From assembly GCF_000338875.1 (NCBI RefSeq), contig NZ_AOMO01000024.1, positions 124,001-188,000 of the forward strand: a stretch of DNA of 64,000 nt, in the 5' to 3' direction. Source of the stretch: Vibrio mimicus CAIM 602. Lineage in GTDB: Bacteria > Pseudomonadota > Gammaproteobacteria > Enterobacterales > Vibrionaceae. How positions within the stretch are numbered: the first letter of the stretch is position 1; every line of letters begins with the position of its first letter. The notes beneath the pieces are model-generated. The model was not told the DNA's origin. It saw only the letters and a list, made by a program, of their open reading frames with translations, and made no database searches. The translations under genes and the position numbers were made by a program. Shown one piece after another: positions 27,608-37,144 of the stretch.

Positions 27608-28807
27608 AACGTAACGCCTCAGCGGGTTGAACAGAAGATGCGCGATAGGCTGGGAACAGCGTCGCCAAAAGGCTTAAAACAATCGCAAGAAAAATAACTA
27701 ATACAATTTGCAGTGGTTCAATCACCACGGGCAGAGAGCCACCGACAGAGAAGAGTGCCAAACCTAAGGCATCCATCAGGCTATTCAGGTTAGCTGCCAG
27801 CAACACACCGAACAAGCCCCCCACTACAGCGCCAATTACCCCACTGCTTGCACCTTGCACCATGAAAATGGCAAGGACTTGTTGTGACTGCATACCTTGG
27901 GTTTTTAAAATCGCCACTTCGGCCTGCTTTTCCATCACCACCATGATCAGGGCAGAAATAATGTTGAATGCTGCCACCCCGACGATAAGACCAAGCATCA
28001 GCCCCATCATATTTTTTTCCATGCGTACGGCTTGGAAAAGCTCTCCACGCTGTTCACGCCAGTCACTCCATTGCCAACCGTCAGGCAAAGGCTTTTTGGA
28101 AAGCTCACTCACCACAAACGGGTCATCAAAGAAGAGTCGCCAGCCTGAAATAGTTTGTGCGTCATAACGCAGCAACTTGGCCGCATCACGCAGATGCGTC
28201 ACCATCAGTTGCCCATCCACATCCGAACCTGTATTAAAAATACCCGCAACCGTAAAGTTGCGCTGACTGGGTAAGCGACCTAAAGGAGTGAATTGACTGG
28301 CTTCTGTCACCATCAAGCGTACTTTATCACCGACAGTGACATTGAGCTGCGCGCCAAGAGATGACCGAGGAAGAGTTGGTACTCACCTTCTTGTAAAGCC
28401 GAGACACGACCAGCAATCAGATATTGTTCAATCGGATCATTTTGCTGTGGCTCAATGCCAATCAACAAACCAGCCGCAAGTTGTGATGCACTTTGAACTA
28501 CGGCTTCACTGCGCACCAACGGCTCAGGAGCACGTTGAGTAGAAAGAGCAGAAATAAACGCAGGAGGCTCCGCTGTGAGTGCTGTTTTACCTGTGTCTTG
28601 CGCCACCACCGCTTGTGGCAACACACCGAGAATACGAGATTTAAGCTGTGCTTCGAAACCGTTCATCACCGATAACACAGTCACCAGCGACATCACACCG
28701 ATCGTAATACCCGCTGTCGACATATAAGAGACAAAGCGGCTAAAACGATCGCCAGAACGACCGCGCAAATAGCGCAAACCAATAAAAGCCGAAATCGGAT
28801 GAAACAT
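27600..28807 (-). pseudogene. lolC: Lipoprotein-releasing ABC transporter, permease LolC, interrupted by one frameshift
   Basis: Restoring one base gives a 402-aa LolC (E. coli 399). The N-terminal frame (MFHPISAFIGLRYLRGRSGD) runs to ...YQLFLG and then goes out of register (HLLARSS, stop at 28313). The second frame supplies LGAQLNVTVGDKVRLMV and the rest, ending in PAEALRYE. A missing base near 28362-28363 explains it; inserting a C there on the + strand (AGATCGACC) gives codons for Gly-Arg-Ser and would create a GATC site. LolC is expected to be essential, so a true null is unlikely; sequence error is my leading explanation. Confidence 0.9.
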
Positions 28808-28982
28808 AAATCCAACCATAGGAATAGAATGGCGCTACTGTAGCGAGATTCCTGCTGAGGTTGTAGCTTTTCTTTGCCAATTCTGTGTAAGAGGACGTTT
28901 ATTTCACACCGATAACAATGACATACCTTGATTAGTTACTGCTTATGACGATAATCAACACAGATGTGAGAAGGAACCCTCT

Positions 28983-29558
28983 ATGAATGACCAAGAATTC
29001 TTTACTGTCCACCACGCGCTAACCATCAATGTGGAGCCGTTGGCTGACAATTTTTTGCTCCCTTCTCACGAGATTTTTGAAGCCGAGATCCCTGCTCCTT
29101 TTATCGTGGCCAGTGAGTTTAGCCAACTGGAACAACTCAGCGATAGTGCCCGCATGGAGTTGAAAAACAGTGACTTTAAAAGTGTCTTACAACTGCTCGA
29201 AGCACAAAACTCAAAACTCAATTTGCTGCTGACTTTTATGCTGTCACAACAAGATGATCCGCAATCTCGCAGCGCAACCACTCGTTTTGGCGCAAGCCAA
29301 CTGACTTATCTTGCCAAATCACCTTTAGAGTTGGGGCGTAAAGTACGAGTTAAACTGTTTCTGGAATACCCTGCCGCAGCGATTTATTGCTACGCCAGCG
29401 TGACAGAATGTGTTCAACAGCCTGAGCATTGCTTAGTAACTCTCAAGTATGATCTGCTGCGCGATGTGGATCAGGACCTGCTGATCAAAGCCGCCTTATA
29501 CCAACAGCAGCGCCTGCTGCGTCAACGCTCACTAGACCGAGAAAAACCTCAAGCGTGA
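28983..29558 (+). CDS. plzB: PilZ-domain protein PlzB-like
   Basis: A 191-aa cytoplasmic protein at the position of V. cholerae PlzB (VC1885, from memory), one of five PilZ proteins in that species. The C-terminal half has a PilZ-like beta pattern (LGRKVRVKLFLEYP...CYASVTECVQ). The c-di-GMP-binding motifs RxxxR and (D/N)xSxxG are not visible; at the place where they would be expected the sequence reads TTRFGASQLTYLAKSP. It may therefore not bind c-di-GMP. AGAAGGAAC precedes the ATG. The end overlaps the start region of mfd. Confidence 0.75.
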   Translation: MNDQEFFTVHHALTINVEPLADNFLLPSHEIFEAEIPAPFIVASEFSQLEQLSDSARMELKNSDFKSVLQLLEAQNSKLNLLLTFMLSQQDDPQSRSATTRFGASQLTYLAKSPLELGRKVRVKLFLEYPAAAIYCYASVTECVQQPEHCLVTLKYDLLRDVDQDLLIKAALYQQQRLLRQRSLDREKPQA

Positions 29559-29560
29559 CT

Positions 29561-32500
29561 ATGACTACACACTCTCTACTCTCTCTGTTTTCGGCTCAAG
29601 GTGCCGGAGACAAAAAAACCATCGGTAACTTACACGGCTCTAGCCTTGCCTTGGCAATTGCTGAATTAGCTAACGCCCATACCAGCCATACTTTGCTGGC
29701 AGTGCCGGATCCGCAAACTGCACTAAAACTGCTGCACGAAGTTGAACAGTTTAGCCACAGCGAAGTCGCACTCTTCCCTGATTGGGAAACATTACCGTAC
29801 GATAATTTTTCTCCGCATCAAGACATCATTTCTGATCGTATTTCGCGCTTGTATCAATTTCCGAGCCTGACCCGTGGCATCACGATTGTCCCGGTCAGCA
29901 CTTTGCTACAACGCCAATCACCGCGTGACTTCTTATTGCAGCACACCTTAATCGTTAAGCGAGGTGACCTTTTCTCGCTCGATAAGCTACGCCTACAGTT
30001 AGAAAATAGCGGTTATCGCCATGTAGATCAGGTCTTTGGTCCCGGCGAATACGCGAGTCGCGGCTCGATTCTCGATCTGTTCCCAATGGGCAGCAGTGAC
30101 CCGTTTCGGATTGATTTTTTTGATGATGAAATCGACACCATTCGCACTTTCGATCCGGAGAACCAACGTTCGATTGCTGAAATGGATGAAATTCGCCTGT
30201 TGCCAGCGCATGAATTCCCCACCACAGCGGCAGCGATTGAAGAGTTTCGTAACCGCTGGCGTCAGCGCTTTGAAGCGCGCCGTGAGCCTGAATCGATTTA
30301 CAGCCAAGTCTCCAAAGGCACTTGGCCTGCGGGTATTGAATACTGGCAGCCATTGTTCTTTGACCACAGCGAAACCTTGTTCGACTATCTACCACCCAAT
30401 AGTCAACTCTTAGTCGTTGGCGAATTGGAAAAGTCCATCGACCAGTTTTTGGCTGATGTGGATTATCGCTACGACCAACGCAATATCGATCCACTGCGCC
30501 CACTACTGCCACCTAATGAGCTTTGGCTGCGCAAAGATGAGCTGTTTGCCCACTTTAAAACTCTGCCGCAAGTCCAACTAACGAGTTCACCTATCGAGTT
30601 ACGTGCAGGACGAATGAATGCCCAAGTACAGCCATTGCCCGTATTGGCCGTTGAGCATCAAAACAAAGAGCCTCTGGCAGCACTGCGCCAGTTTAGCGAG
30701 CAATTTGCTGGCAAAATCATTTTCTCGGTAGAGTCTGAAGGTCGCCGTGAAGCATTGCTTGAGCTTTTGCAACGCATCAAGTTGCGTCCGCAAAGCCAAA
30801 GTGAGTTCAGCATTGCCTGCCAACATGCAGAGAAGTTCTCGCTGGTACTGGGTGCCGCAGAGCGAGGATTTATTTATGGTGACAACCAAGTTGCCCTGAT
30901 CTGTGAAAGCGATTTACTGGGCGATCGGGTGATTCAACGTCGCCGTAAGAAAGATCGCAAAACCGTCACCAACAGTGATGCGGTGATCCGCAACCTTGCC
31001 GAGCTCAAACCGGGGCAACCCGTTGTACATATCGATCACGGGATTGGCCGCTACTTAGGCCTACAAACTCTCGAAGCGGGTGGCATGATCAGCGAATACG
31101 TCATGCTTGAGTATCAAAACGAAGCCAAGCTGTATGTGCCGGTTTCCTCACTCAACCTGATCAGTCGTTATTCAGGCGGTGCTGAAGAAGCAGCCCAATT
31201 ACATAAACTGGGTGGCGAAGCATGGGTAAAAGCCCGCCGTAAGGCCGCCGAAAAAGTACGTGATGTCGCGGCAGAGCTATTGGATGTCTACGCTAAGCGC
31301 GAAATCAAACCGGGTTTTAAATTCCACCTCGACCGCGAACAATACGCCACCTTCAAGGCCACCTTTCCGTTTGAAGAAACTGATGACCAAGCGATGGCGA
31401 TCAACGCTGTGCTGTCAGACATGTGCCAACCCAAAGCCATGGATCGTTTGGTGTGTGGTGATGTAGGCTTTGGTAAAACCGAGGTGGCGATGCGCGCGGC
31501 TTTTGTCGCGACCGATAATGGCAAACAAGTGGCAGTATTAGTCCCTACGACTCTACTGGCACAGCAACATTTCGAGAATTTCCGCGACCGATTTGCCAAC
31601 TTGCCGATCCGCGTCGAAGTGCTCTCCCGCTTTAAATCCGCTAAAGAGCAGAAACTCATCCTACAAGATGTGGCGGACGGTAAAGTCGATATTCTGGTCG
31701 GTACCCATAAACTGCTGTCGAGTGAAATTCGTTTTGCTGATCTTGGCTTGTTGATTGTCGATGAAGAACACCGCTTCGGGGTTCGTCAAAAAGAGAAAGT
31801 CAAAGCGATGCGTGCGGATGTCGACATACTCACCCTCACTGCAACGCCGATTCCACGAACGCTCAATATGGCGATGAGTGGCATGCGTGATCTCTCCATC
31901 ATCGCGACGCCGCCAGCGCGTCGATTAGCGATCAAAACCTTTGTGCGCCAAAGTGAGGACAGCGTGATCCGTGAAGCGGTGCTGCGTGAAATCATGCGTG
32001 GTGGACAGGTGTACTTCCTGCACAATCAGGTCGAAACCATCGACAAAGTGGCTGCGGATTTAGAAAAACTGGTTCCAGAAGCACGAGTTACCGTGGCACA
32101 CGGGCAGATGCGCGAACGTGAACTGGAAAAAGTGATGAACGATTTCTATCACCAGCGCTTTAATTTACTGGTGTGTACCACGATCATCGAAACCGGTATC
32201 GACGTTCCAACGGCTAACACGATTATTATGGATCGTGCGGACAGCTTAGGTTTGGCTCAGTTGCACCAATTGCGTGGCCGTGTGGGTCGCTCGCATCACC
32301 AAGCCTACGCTTACCTGTTAACACCGCCACCAAAAGCGATTACCAAAGATGCGGTAAAACGTTTAGAGGCCATCGCTTCCTTAGAAGATTTGGGGGCAGG
32401 CTTTACTCTAGCAACGCACGATTTGGAAATTCGTGGTGCCGGTGAGCTGCTAGGCGAAGAACAGAGCGGCCAAATTCAATCTATCGGTTTTACTTTGTAT

Positions 32501-33031
32501 ATGGAAATGCTCGAACAAGCAGTGGATGCACTCAAGTCCGGTAAAGAACCTGCGCTTGATGATTTGCTACGTGAGCAAACCGAGGTTGAAATGCGTCTTC
32601 CTGCCTTGCTGCCGGGTGATTATATCCCGGATATCAACACTCGTTTGTCGATGTACAAACAGATTGCCAGCGTAGCCAGTGAAGATGAACTAGCCGAGCT
32701 AAAAGTCGAATTGATTGATCGCTTTGGTAAATTGCCTGACGCCGCGTTAAACTTACTCGCCATTGCAGAGCTGAAACTCAATGCGATGCGACTAAAAGTA
32801 CGTAAAATTGAAGCCCATGAGCGCGGCGGGTACATTGAGTTCTATCCAAATGCTGACATTAATCCACTGTTTTTGGTTAAACTGTTGCAGTCGCAACCTA
32901 AGCAGTTTGCGATGGATGGGCCAACTAAGTTTAAATTTACATTACCTTTAGTGGAACGCAGTGCGCGCATTCAATTTGTCGCTGACATGTTGAACGATTT
33001 CCAGCAAAATGTGCTACCTGCCATTAAGTAA
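29561..33031 (+). CDS. mfd: Transcription-repair coupling factor Mfd
   Basis: A 1156-aa motor that removes stalled RNA polymerase and recruits UvrAB. In order: a UvrB-like module (~1-350), the RNA-polymerase-interacting domain with GQPVVHIDHGIGRYLG (~480-540), the translocase with Walker A GDVGFGKTEVAM and Walker B DEEHRFG, the second RecA-like domain with QLRGRVGRS, and a C-terminal regulatory domain. I use the ATG at 29561; a GTG at 29555 would overlap the plzB stop by four bases. Either way the two genes are translationally coupled. Confidence 0.97.
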   Translation: MTTHSLLSLFSAQGAGDKKTIGNLHGSSLALAIAELANAHTSHTLLAVPDPQTALKLLHEVEQFSHSEVALFPDWETLPYDNFSPHQDIISDRISRLYQFPSLTRGITIVPVSTLLQRQSPRDFLLQHTLIVKRGDLFSLDKLRLQLENSGYRHVDQVFGPGEYASRGSILDLFPMGSSDPFRIDFFDDEIDTIRTFDPENQRSIAEMDEIRLLPAHEFPTTAAAIEEFRNRWRQRFEARREPESIYSQVSKGTWPAGIEYWQPLFFDHSETLFDYLPPNSQLLVVGELEKSIDQFLADVDYRYDQRNIDPLRPLLPPNELWLRKDELFAHFKTLPQVQLTSSPIELRAGRMNAQVQPLPVLAVEHQNKEPLAALRQFSEQFAGKIIFSVESEGRREALLELLQRIKLRPQSQSEFSIACQHAEKFSLVLGAAERGFIYGDNQVALICESDLLGDRVIQRRRKKDRKTVTNSDAVIRNLAELKPGQPVVHIDHGIGRYLGLQTLEAGGMISEYVMLEYQNEAKLYVPVSSLNLISRYSGGAEEAAQLHKLGGEAWVKARRKAAEKVRDVAAELLDVYAKREIKPGFKFHLDREQYATFKATFPFEETDDQAMAINAVLSDMCQPKAMDRLVCGDVGFGKTEVAMRAAFVATDNGKQVAVLVPTTLLAQQHFENFRDRFANLPIRVEVLSRFKSAKEQKLILQDVADGKVDILVGTHKLLSSEIRFADLGLLIVDEEHRFGVRQKEKVKAMRADVDILTLTATPIPRTLNMAMSGMRDLSIIATPPARRLAIKTFVRQSEDSVIREAVLREIMRGGQVYFLHNQVETIDKVAADLEKLVPEARVTVAHGQMRERELEKVMNDFYHQRFNLLVCTTIIETGIDVPTANTIIMDRADSLGLAQLHQLRGRVGRSHHQAYAYLLTPPPKAITKDAVKRLEAIASLEDLGAGFTLATHDLEIRGAGELLGEEQSGQIQSIGFTLYMEMLEQAVDALKSGKEPALDDLLREQTEVEMRLPALLPGDYIPDINTRLSMYKQIASVASEDELAELKVELIDRFGKLPDAALNLLAIAELKLNAMRLKVRKIEAHERGGYIEFYPNADINPLFLVKLLQSQPKQFAMDGPTKFKFTLPLVERSARIQFVADMLNDFQQNVLPAIK

Positions 33032-33066
33032 TAACCCAGTGTGAAACACTGAACGACGGAGTGACA

Positions 33067-33837
33067 ATGAAAAGATTGATCCCACTGCTGCTATTGCTGT
33101 TTGCAATGCCCAGCATGGCTGCACGACAGTTTGATATTGAAGTGATCATTTTTAAACGTGCAGTAGATGCTGAAAAAGTGAGTGAATCTTGGCCCAACAC
33201 CTTGCCTGCGATTAATTTCGATCGCGCGGGAAGTTTTGCAGACGTTAGCTTTCGCCAAAGCAAGGGCGTCACTATGCTGCCTTCGTCAGCCTATCAGCTC
33301 AACAATGCGGCTCAAAAGTTAAGAAACCACGCTGGCTTCAATGTGCTGTTACACACCGCTTGGCGTCAAAACGATCAAGGTCGCCAGTCTGCACCAGTTT
33401 TCCACATTCAAGCTGGTCGTGATTACTCAGGTCAGTTCCAATCGGATGGTCGCCCAGTCGGTAGCTCATCCGTTACTGCTCCAGTGGATGGCGTAAGCGA
33501 AATGAGCATTGCTAAACCACTGTATGAGTTAGATGGCACGTTACAGATTTACGTTCAACACTTCCTATTTGCGGAAGCATTGCTGGACTTGAAAAAGCCT
33601 TCAGTACGTGAAGTTACTTTGCAAGATGCACGTTTGGATCTGAGCGGTACAGAAGAAGATCAAGGTGCGACAGTGCAAGCTGGCTTGCTCGAATCTGTGT
33701 CACCAACCGTTGAAGAAGAAACTTTCCTGAAAAGTTATCGAATGGATCAAAAACGCCGTATGCGCAGTGGTGAAACTCACTATCTGGATCACCCTCTGAT
33801 GGGTATGATCATTCAAGTGCGCCGCGTCGCCGATTAA
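33067..33837 (+). CDS. csiV: CsiV, periplasmic peptidoglycan-binding partner of LpoA/PBP1A
   Basis: A 256-aa exported protein: signal peptide MKRLIPLLLLLFAMPSMAA, then the family start RQFDIEVIIFKRAVDAEKVSESWP-type segment (PF10972, formerly DUF2803). In V. cholerae CsiV is needed with LpoA for PBP1A activity. I set the start at the ATG at 33067, five bases after GGAG; a GTG six bases earlier is possible. It follows mfd by ~35 bp and is followed by a perfect hairpin. Confidence 0.85.
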   Translation: MKRLIPLLLLLFAMPSMAARQFDIEVIIFKRAVDAEKVSESWPNTLPAINFDRAGSFADVSFRQSKGVTMLPSSAYQLNNAAQKLRNHAGFNVLLHTAWRQNDQGRQSAPVFHIQAGRDYSGQFQSDGRPVGSSSVTAPVDGVSEMSIAKPLYELDGTLQIYVQHFLFAEALLDLKKPSVREVTLQDARLDLSGTEEDQGATVQAGLLESVSPTVEEETFLKSYRMDQKRRMRSGETHYLDHPLMGMIIQVRRVAD

Positions 33838-33846
33838 TTCCATTTA

Positions 33847-33879
33847 AAGTTTGAACTGTGGTTTCCGCAGTTCAAACTT
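33847..33879 (+). terminator. Perfect 12-bp hairpin after csiV
   Basis: AAGTTTGAACTG / CAGTTCAAACTT with a 9-base loop, ten bases after the csiV stop. The downstream side (CCTCCTTGTTCTTTCC) is pyrimidine-rich but not a clean T-run, so termination may be incomplete. Up to 34068 no coding sequence is seen. Confidence 0.65.
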
Positions 33880-34068
33880 CCTCCTTGTTCTTTCCAAATA
33901 CTCTTGTTATGAGTCTCTGGTAGATTTCACGCGACAACACCTTGAACAAATCTGAACCACTAAACGCCATTCCTGTTAATTATCAAAGCAATTGATTTTC
34001 CACAAAACGTCCTTGCTGCTTATAATCAAGTACAGTATCCACTGGTTTATATAACAACTTGTATAATT

Positions 34069-34127
34069 AACGGCTCAAGAGGAACTGTCAATGAGCGGCG
34101 TTGCCAGCCCCTTAGGCGGGCTATGTT
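34069..34127 (+). mobile_element. Degenerate integron attC site, VCR-like
   Basis: The left end AACGGCTCAAGAGGAACTG closely follows the start of the V. cholerae repeat VCR (AACGCCTCAAGAGGGACTG), and GAGCGGCGTTGCCAG follows its next segment. The right end CCAGCCCCTTAGGCGGGC is the VCR right end. The long central part of a VCR is missing, giving a 59-bp element. The two ends pair as an imperfect hairpin, as attC sites must. The outer core sites are weak: GTT is present but followed by CCC rather than purines. It is probably no longer recombination-competent. VCR comparison is from memory. Confidence 0.8.
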
Positions 34128-34148
34128 CCCAATAGGCATATTTATTTG

Positions 34149-35027
34149 ATGAAGAAAGTAAATAAAGACATCCAGACGATAGGCTATACCGTCACAGCAC
34201 TAATTGCGTTTGCTGCAAATTCTGTGTTATGCCGAATCGCATTGAAAGATAATGTCATTGACGCATCAAGCTTTACTGCAATTCGTCTTTTATCTGGCGT
34301 TTTAATGTTTCTAGTTTTATTGAGTTTTAAGAGTAAGACATTGGCAAGCACTTCCGAAAAGAAAGCTGGCAACTGGAAAACCGTATTAATGCTATTTATT
34401 TATGCTACTGCATTCTCGTATGCATACATCTCGTTGGACACTGGTACGGGGGCGTTAGTTTTATTTGGTGCCGTTCAGCTCACAATGATAGCTACCAGTG
34501 TCTTTAAGGGAAAAAGGCTGAACATATCTGAATGGCTAGGTGTTCTCATTTCATTTTCAGGCCTTGCTTACTTAGTCTACCCAACGCTAACGACCCCCAG
34601 TCTCTCAGGATTTATGCTAATGGGGTTGTCAGGTCTTGCGTGGGGAATGTACACATCGGTTGGTCGCGGTTCAATTGACCCGATAAGAGATACTGCTTTT
34701 AATTTTAAGTATACCGTCCCTTTAGTTGTGGCTTTGGTTGTAATTACCTTTCCAGTAATAAATATTTCACCTTATGGAGTGGCATTAGCCGTTATTTCAG
34801 GTGCGTTTGCCTCCGCGCTCGGTTATACGATTTGGTATATTGCGTTAAGTGGCTTATCGGAAATCGAGGCTGCAGTCGTTCAGTTATCAGTCCCTGTTAT
34901 AGCGGCCATTGGTGGTGTTTTATTTGTCTCAGAATCTATCAGTATGCGGTTAGTTATCGCATGCTTACTTGTACTAGGCGGAATCTTTACTGTATTAATC
35001 AGTCGTTGGAAGTTTGTAAAAAAGTGA
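34149..35027 (+). CDS. DMT superfamily permease (EamA domains), likely a former integron cassette
   Basis: A 292-aa inner-membrane protein with ten predicted helices in two EamA repeats (first ~10-145, second ~150-288). No substrate can be named; EamA transporters export metabolites, amino acids or drugs. The gene is visibly more AT-rich and uses codons such as TTA, ATA and GTA more than its neighbours. It begins 22 bp after a VCR-like attC and has no attC of its own downstream. It lies between csiV and a GNAT gene, where V. cholerae N16961 carries bap1 in my recollection. The ORF could also open at a TTG one codon earlier. Confidence 0.88.
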   Translation: MKKVNKDIQTIGYTVTALIAFAANSVLCRIALKDNVIDASSFTAIRLLSGVLMFLVLLSFKSKTLASTSEKKAGNWKTVLMLFIYATAFSYAYISLDTGTGALVLFGAVQLTMIATSVFKGKRLNISEWLGVLISFSGLAYLVYPTLTTPSLSGFMLMGLSGLAWGMYTSVGRGSIDPIRDTAFNFKYTVPLVVALVVITFPVINISPYGVALAVISGAFASALGYTIWYIALSGLSEIEAAVVQLSVPVIAAIGGVLFVSESISMRLVIACLLVLGGIFTVLISRWKFVKK

Positions 35028-35045
35028 ACTTAATAGGAATAAACC

Positions 35046-35582
35046 ATGACACCGGACTTTCAGATCGTCACTCAGCGTTTGCAACTTCGTTTGATCACGG
35101 CCTATGAAACTAATGACTTGGTCGAATGCATTCGCCAATCTCAATCACTTCACCATTGGGTGGATTGGTGTCATGCGCTGTTCAGCGTGCAAGAAGCCGA
35201 ACAGTTTATTCAGGCCACAAGGCTGAATTGGGTTAAAGCAGAAGCCTATGGATTTGGGGTTTTTGAGCGTGAAACGCAAACTTTAGTCGGTATGGTGGCC
35301 ATTAATGAGTTTTATCACACTTTTAACATGGCCAGTTTAGGTTATTGGATTGCGGATGATTACCAAAGGCGCGGCTACGGTAAGGAAGCACTTACCGCTT
35401 TAATCTTGTTTTGCTTTGAACGATTAGAGTTGACCCGACTGGAAATTGTCTGTGATCCCGATAATGCTCCTAGCCAAGCATTGGCCTTGTGCTGTGGAGC
35501 GATACAAGAGCAGTTAGCACCTAATCGATTTTTGTATGCTGGAGAACCGAAAGCAGGGATTGTATTTTCTTTAATCCCCTAG
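35046..35582 (+). CDS. GNAT N-acetyltransferase, RimJ/RimL type
   Basis: A 178-aa acetyl-CoA-dependent N-acetyltransferase. The acetyl-CoA loop is seen as DDYQRRGYGKEALTALI (R/Q-x-x-G-x-G/A pattern) near residue 108. The N-terminal RLQLRLIT and the ALALCCGAIQEQ segment are typical of the Rim/SpeG-like subfamily that acetylates protein N-termini or small amines; the substrate is unknown. It starts 18 bp after the DMT gene with AATAGGAATAAACC upstream, so it may now be co-transcribed with that probable newcomer. Confidence 0.88.
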   Translation: MTPDFQIVTQRLQLRLITAYETNDLVECIRQSQSLHHWVDWCHALFSVQEAEQFIQATRLNWVKAEAYGFGVFERETQTLVGMVAINEFYHTFNMASLGYWIADDYQRRGYGKEALTALILFCFERLELTRLEIVCDPDNAPSQALALCCGAIQEQLAPNRFLYAGEPKAGIVFSLIP

Positions 35583-35604
35583 GTGTCGCAAGAATCATTT
35601 ATCC

Positions 35605-35637
35605 TAAAAAAGCAGAAGCGGCAACCTGTGCCGCTTC
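35605..35637 (-). terminator. Terminator of ndh
   Basis: Read on the minus strand: GAAGCGGCA / TGCCGCTTC, 9-bp stem, 5-base loop, then TGCTTTTTTAGG. It lies 19-50 bp after the ndh stop and may also stop transcription of the GNAT gene from the other side. Confidence 0.75.
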
Positions 35638-35655
35638 AATCTATCTAAGTTTGGA

Positions 35656-36945
35656 TTAATGTAGCTTGAGGTTTGGACGCAGTACGCGGTTAATCCGACC
35701 AACCAGCATCATCAAACCAGTCTTGAGCATGCCATGCAGCGCCATCTGGTGCATACGGTACAAAGAGATGTATACCACTCGGGCAATACGCCCTTCCACC
35801 ATCATAGAACCACGAGTCAGGTTACCCATCAGACTGCCAACTGTTGAGAAGCGGCTCAGCGATACCAGTGAACCATGATCCTTGTAAACATAGGCTTTCA
35901 GTTCACGGCCATACATCTTTGCCACAATATTGCGGAATGCCAATGATGCCATCTGGTGCGCAGCTTGCGCGCGTGGTGGTACAAACTTACCATCGACTTG
36001 CGTGCACTGTGCCAGATCGCCAATAACAAAAATGTCATCGTCACGCGTAGTCTGCAGTGTACCTTTAACCACCAGTTGGTTGATGCGGTTCGTTTCTAGC
36101 CCCGCGATATCTTTCATAAAATCTGGCGCTTTAATACCCGCAGCCCAAACCATGATGTGCGCAGAAATTTTCTCGCCATCTTTCGTCGTTAAGCCATCTT
36201 TTTCTGCTTTAGTTACCATGGTCATGGTACGCACATTCACACCAAGCTTGGTTAGCTCTTGATGAGCAGCCGCTGAAATACGCGGAGGCAGTGCTGGCAA
36301 AATACGCTCACCCGCTTCAATCAAGTTCACATTCAACTTGCTTGAATCAAGATCGCCAAAGCCATAAGTACGGAGTTCTTTCACTGCATTGTGTAATTCA
36401 GCAGAAAGCTCAACCCCTGTCGCACCCGCACCAACAATGGCAATATCCACCGTTCCATGACCGTTTTTCGCGTGCAGCTTGAGGAACTCGTTGTTCATCT
36501 CGGTACGGAAGCGGTTAGCCTGCTCTGGGCTATCAAGGAAGATACAGTGTTCTTTAACACCAGGAGTGTTGAAATCGTTCGATGTTGAACCAATCGCCAA
36601 CACCAACATATCGTATTCCAAATCACGCTTTGGCATGAGCAGTTCGCCATGCTCATCTTTCAGTTCACTTAATGTGATCTTTTTGTTTTCGCGATCGATC
36701 GATTCCAAGCTACCAAGCTGGAAATCAAAGCAGTGATTTTTTGCATGAGCGCGGTAACTCAGTGCATCTACACCTTCGTCTAGAGAGCCTGTTGCCACTT
36801 CGTGCAGCAAAGGTTTCCAGAGATGGCTTGAATTGCGGTCAACCAAAGTTACATTGGCTCGACCTTTGCGCCCAAGTGTGCGACCTAGTTTGGTTACTAA
36901 CTCTAAACCGCCAGCGCCACCGCCTACTACGATAATTCGTGTCAC
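35656..36945 (-). CDS. ndh: NADH:quinone oxidoreductase type II
   Basis: A 429-aa membrane-bound flavoprotein that passes electrons from NADH to quinone without proton pumping. The FAD-binding site [11 protein letters not shown] is at the N-terminus and the NADH-binding site [13 protein letters not shown] near residue 170; the C-terminus has the amphipathic membrane-binding stretch. I take the GTG at 36945 as start: it sits 7 bases after GAGGAG, whereas the upstream in-frame TTG overlaps that ribosome site. E. coli Ndh is 434 aa. A perfect FNR box lies in its promoter region. Confidence 0.96.
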   Translation of the reverse strand: MTRIIVVGGGAGGLELVTKLGRTLGRKGRANVTLVDRNSSHLWKPLLHEVATGSLDEGVDALSYRAHAKNHCFDFQLGSLESIDRENKKITLSELKDEHGELLMPKRDLEYDMLVLAIGSTSNDFNTPGVKEHCIFLDSPEQANRFRTEMNNEFLKLHAKNGHGTVDIAIVGAGATGVELSAELHNAVKELRTYGFGDLDSSKLNVNLIEAGERILPALPPRISAAAHQELTKLGVNVRTMTMVTKAEKDGLTTKDGEKISAHIMVWAAGIKAPDFMKDIAGLETNRINQLVVKGTLQTTRDDDIFVIGDLAQCTQVDGKFVPPRAQAAHQMASLAFRNIVAKMYGRELKAYVYKDHGSLVSLSRFSTVGSLMGNLTRGSMMVEGRIARVVYISLYRMHQMALHGMLKTGLMMLVGRINRVLRPNLKLH

Positions 36946-37144
36946 AATAACACTCCTCAAATAAAGATGAACAATTTTGTCCAGCCCGATGACTCGTGCT
37001 GAAGGAATCTGTTATAGCCATGATGGATTGGGCATCTGGCCTATTGGGTGAGGATTGGTTACTCTCAGTGGCACGTTACAAGGCAGCAAAAAAGCTGCGC
37101 TAACACAAAGAATTGGCAAGTTTTAAACTCGCTCTCAATTTTTT

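Noticed and set aside
27600..28316. The second half of lolC as an independent short gene
   Set aside because: Its first codon lies inside a conserved LolC region without a ribosome site; it is better explained as the rest of a frameshifted lolC.
33838..34148. Integron integrase or complete cassette array
   Set aside because: Only one decayed attC is present; there is no tyrosine recombinase gene and no second attC.
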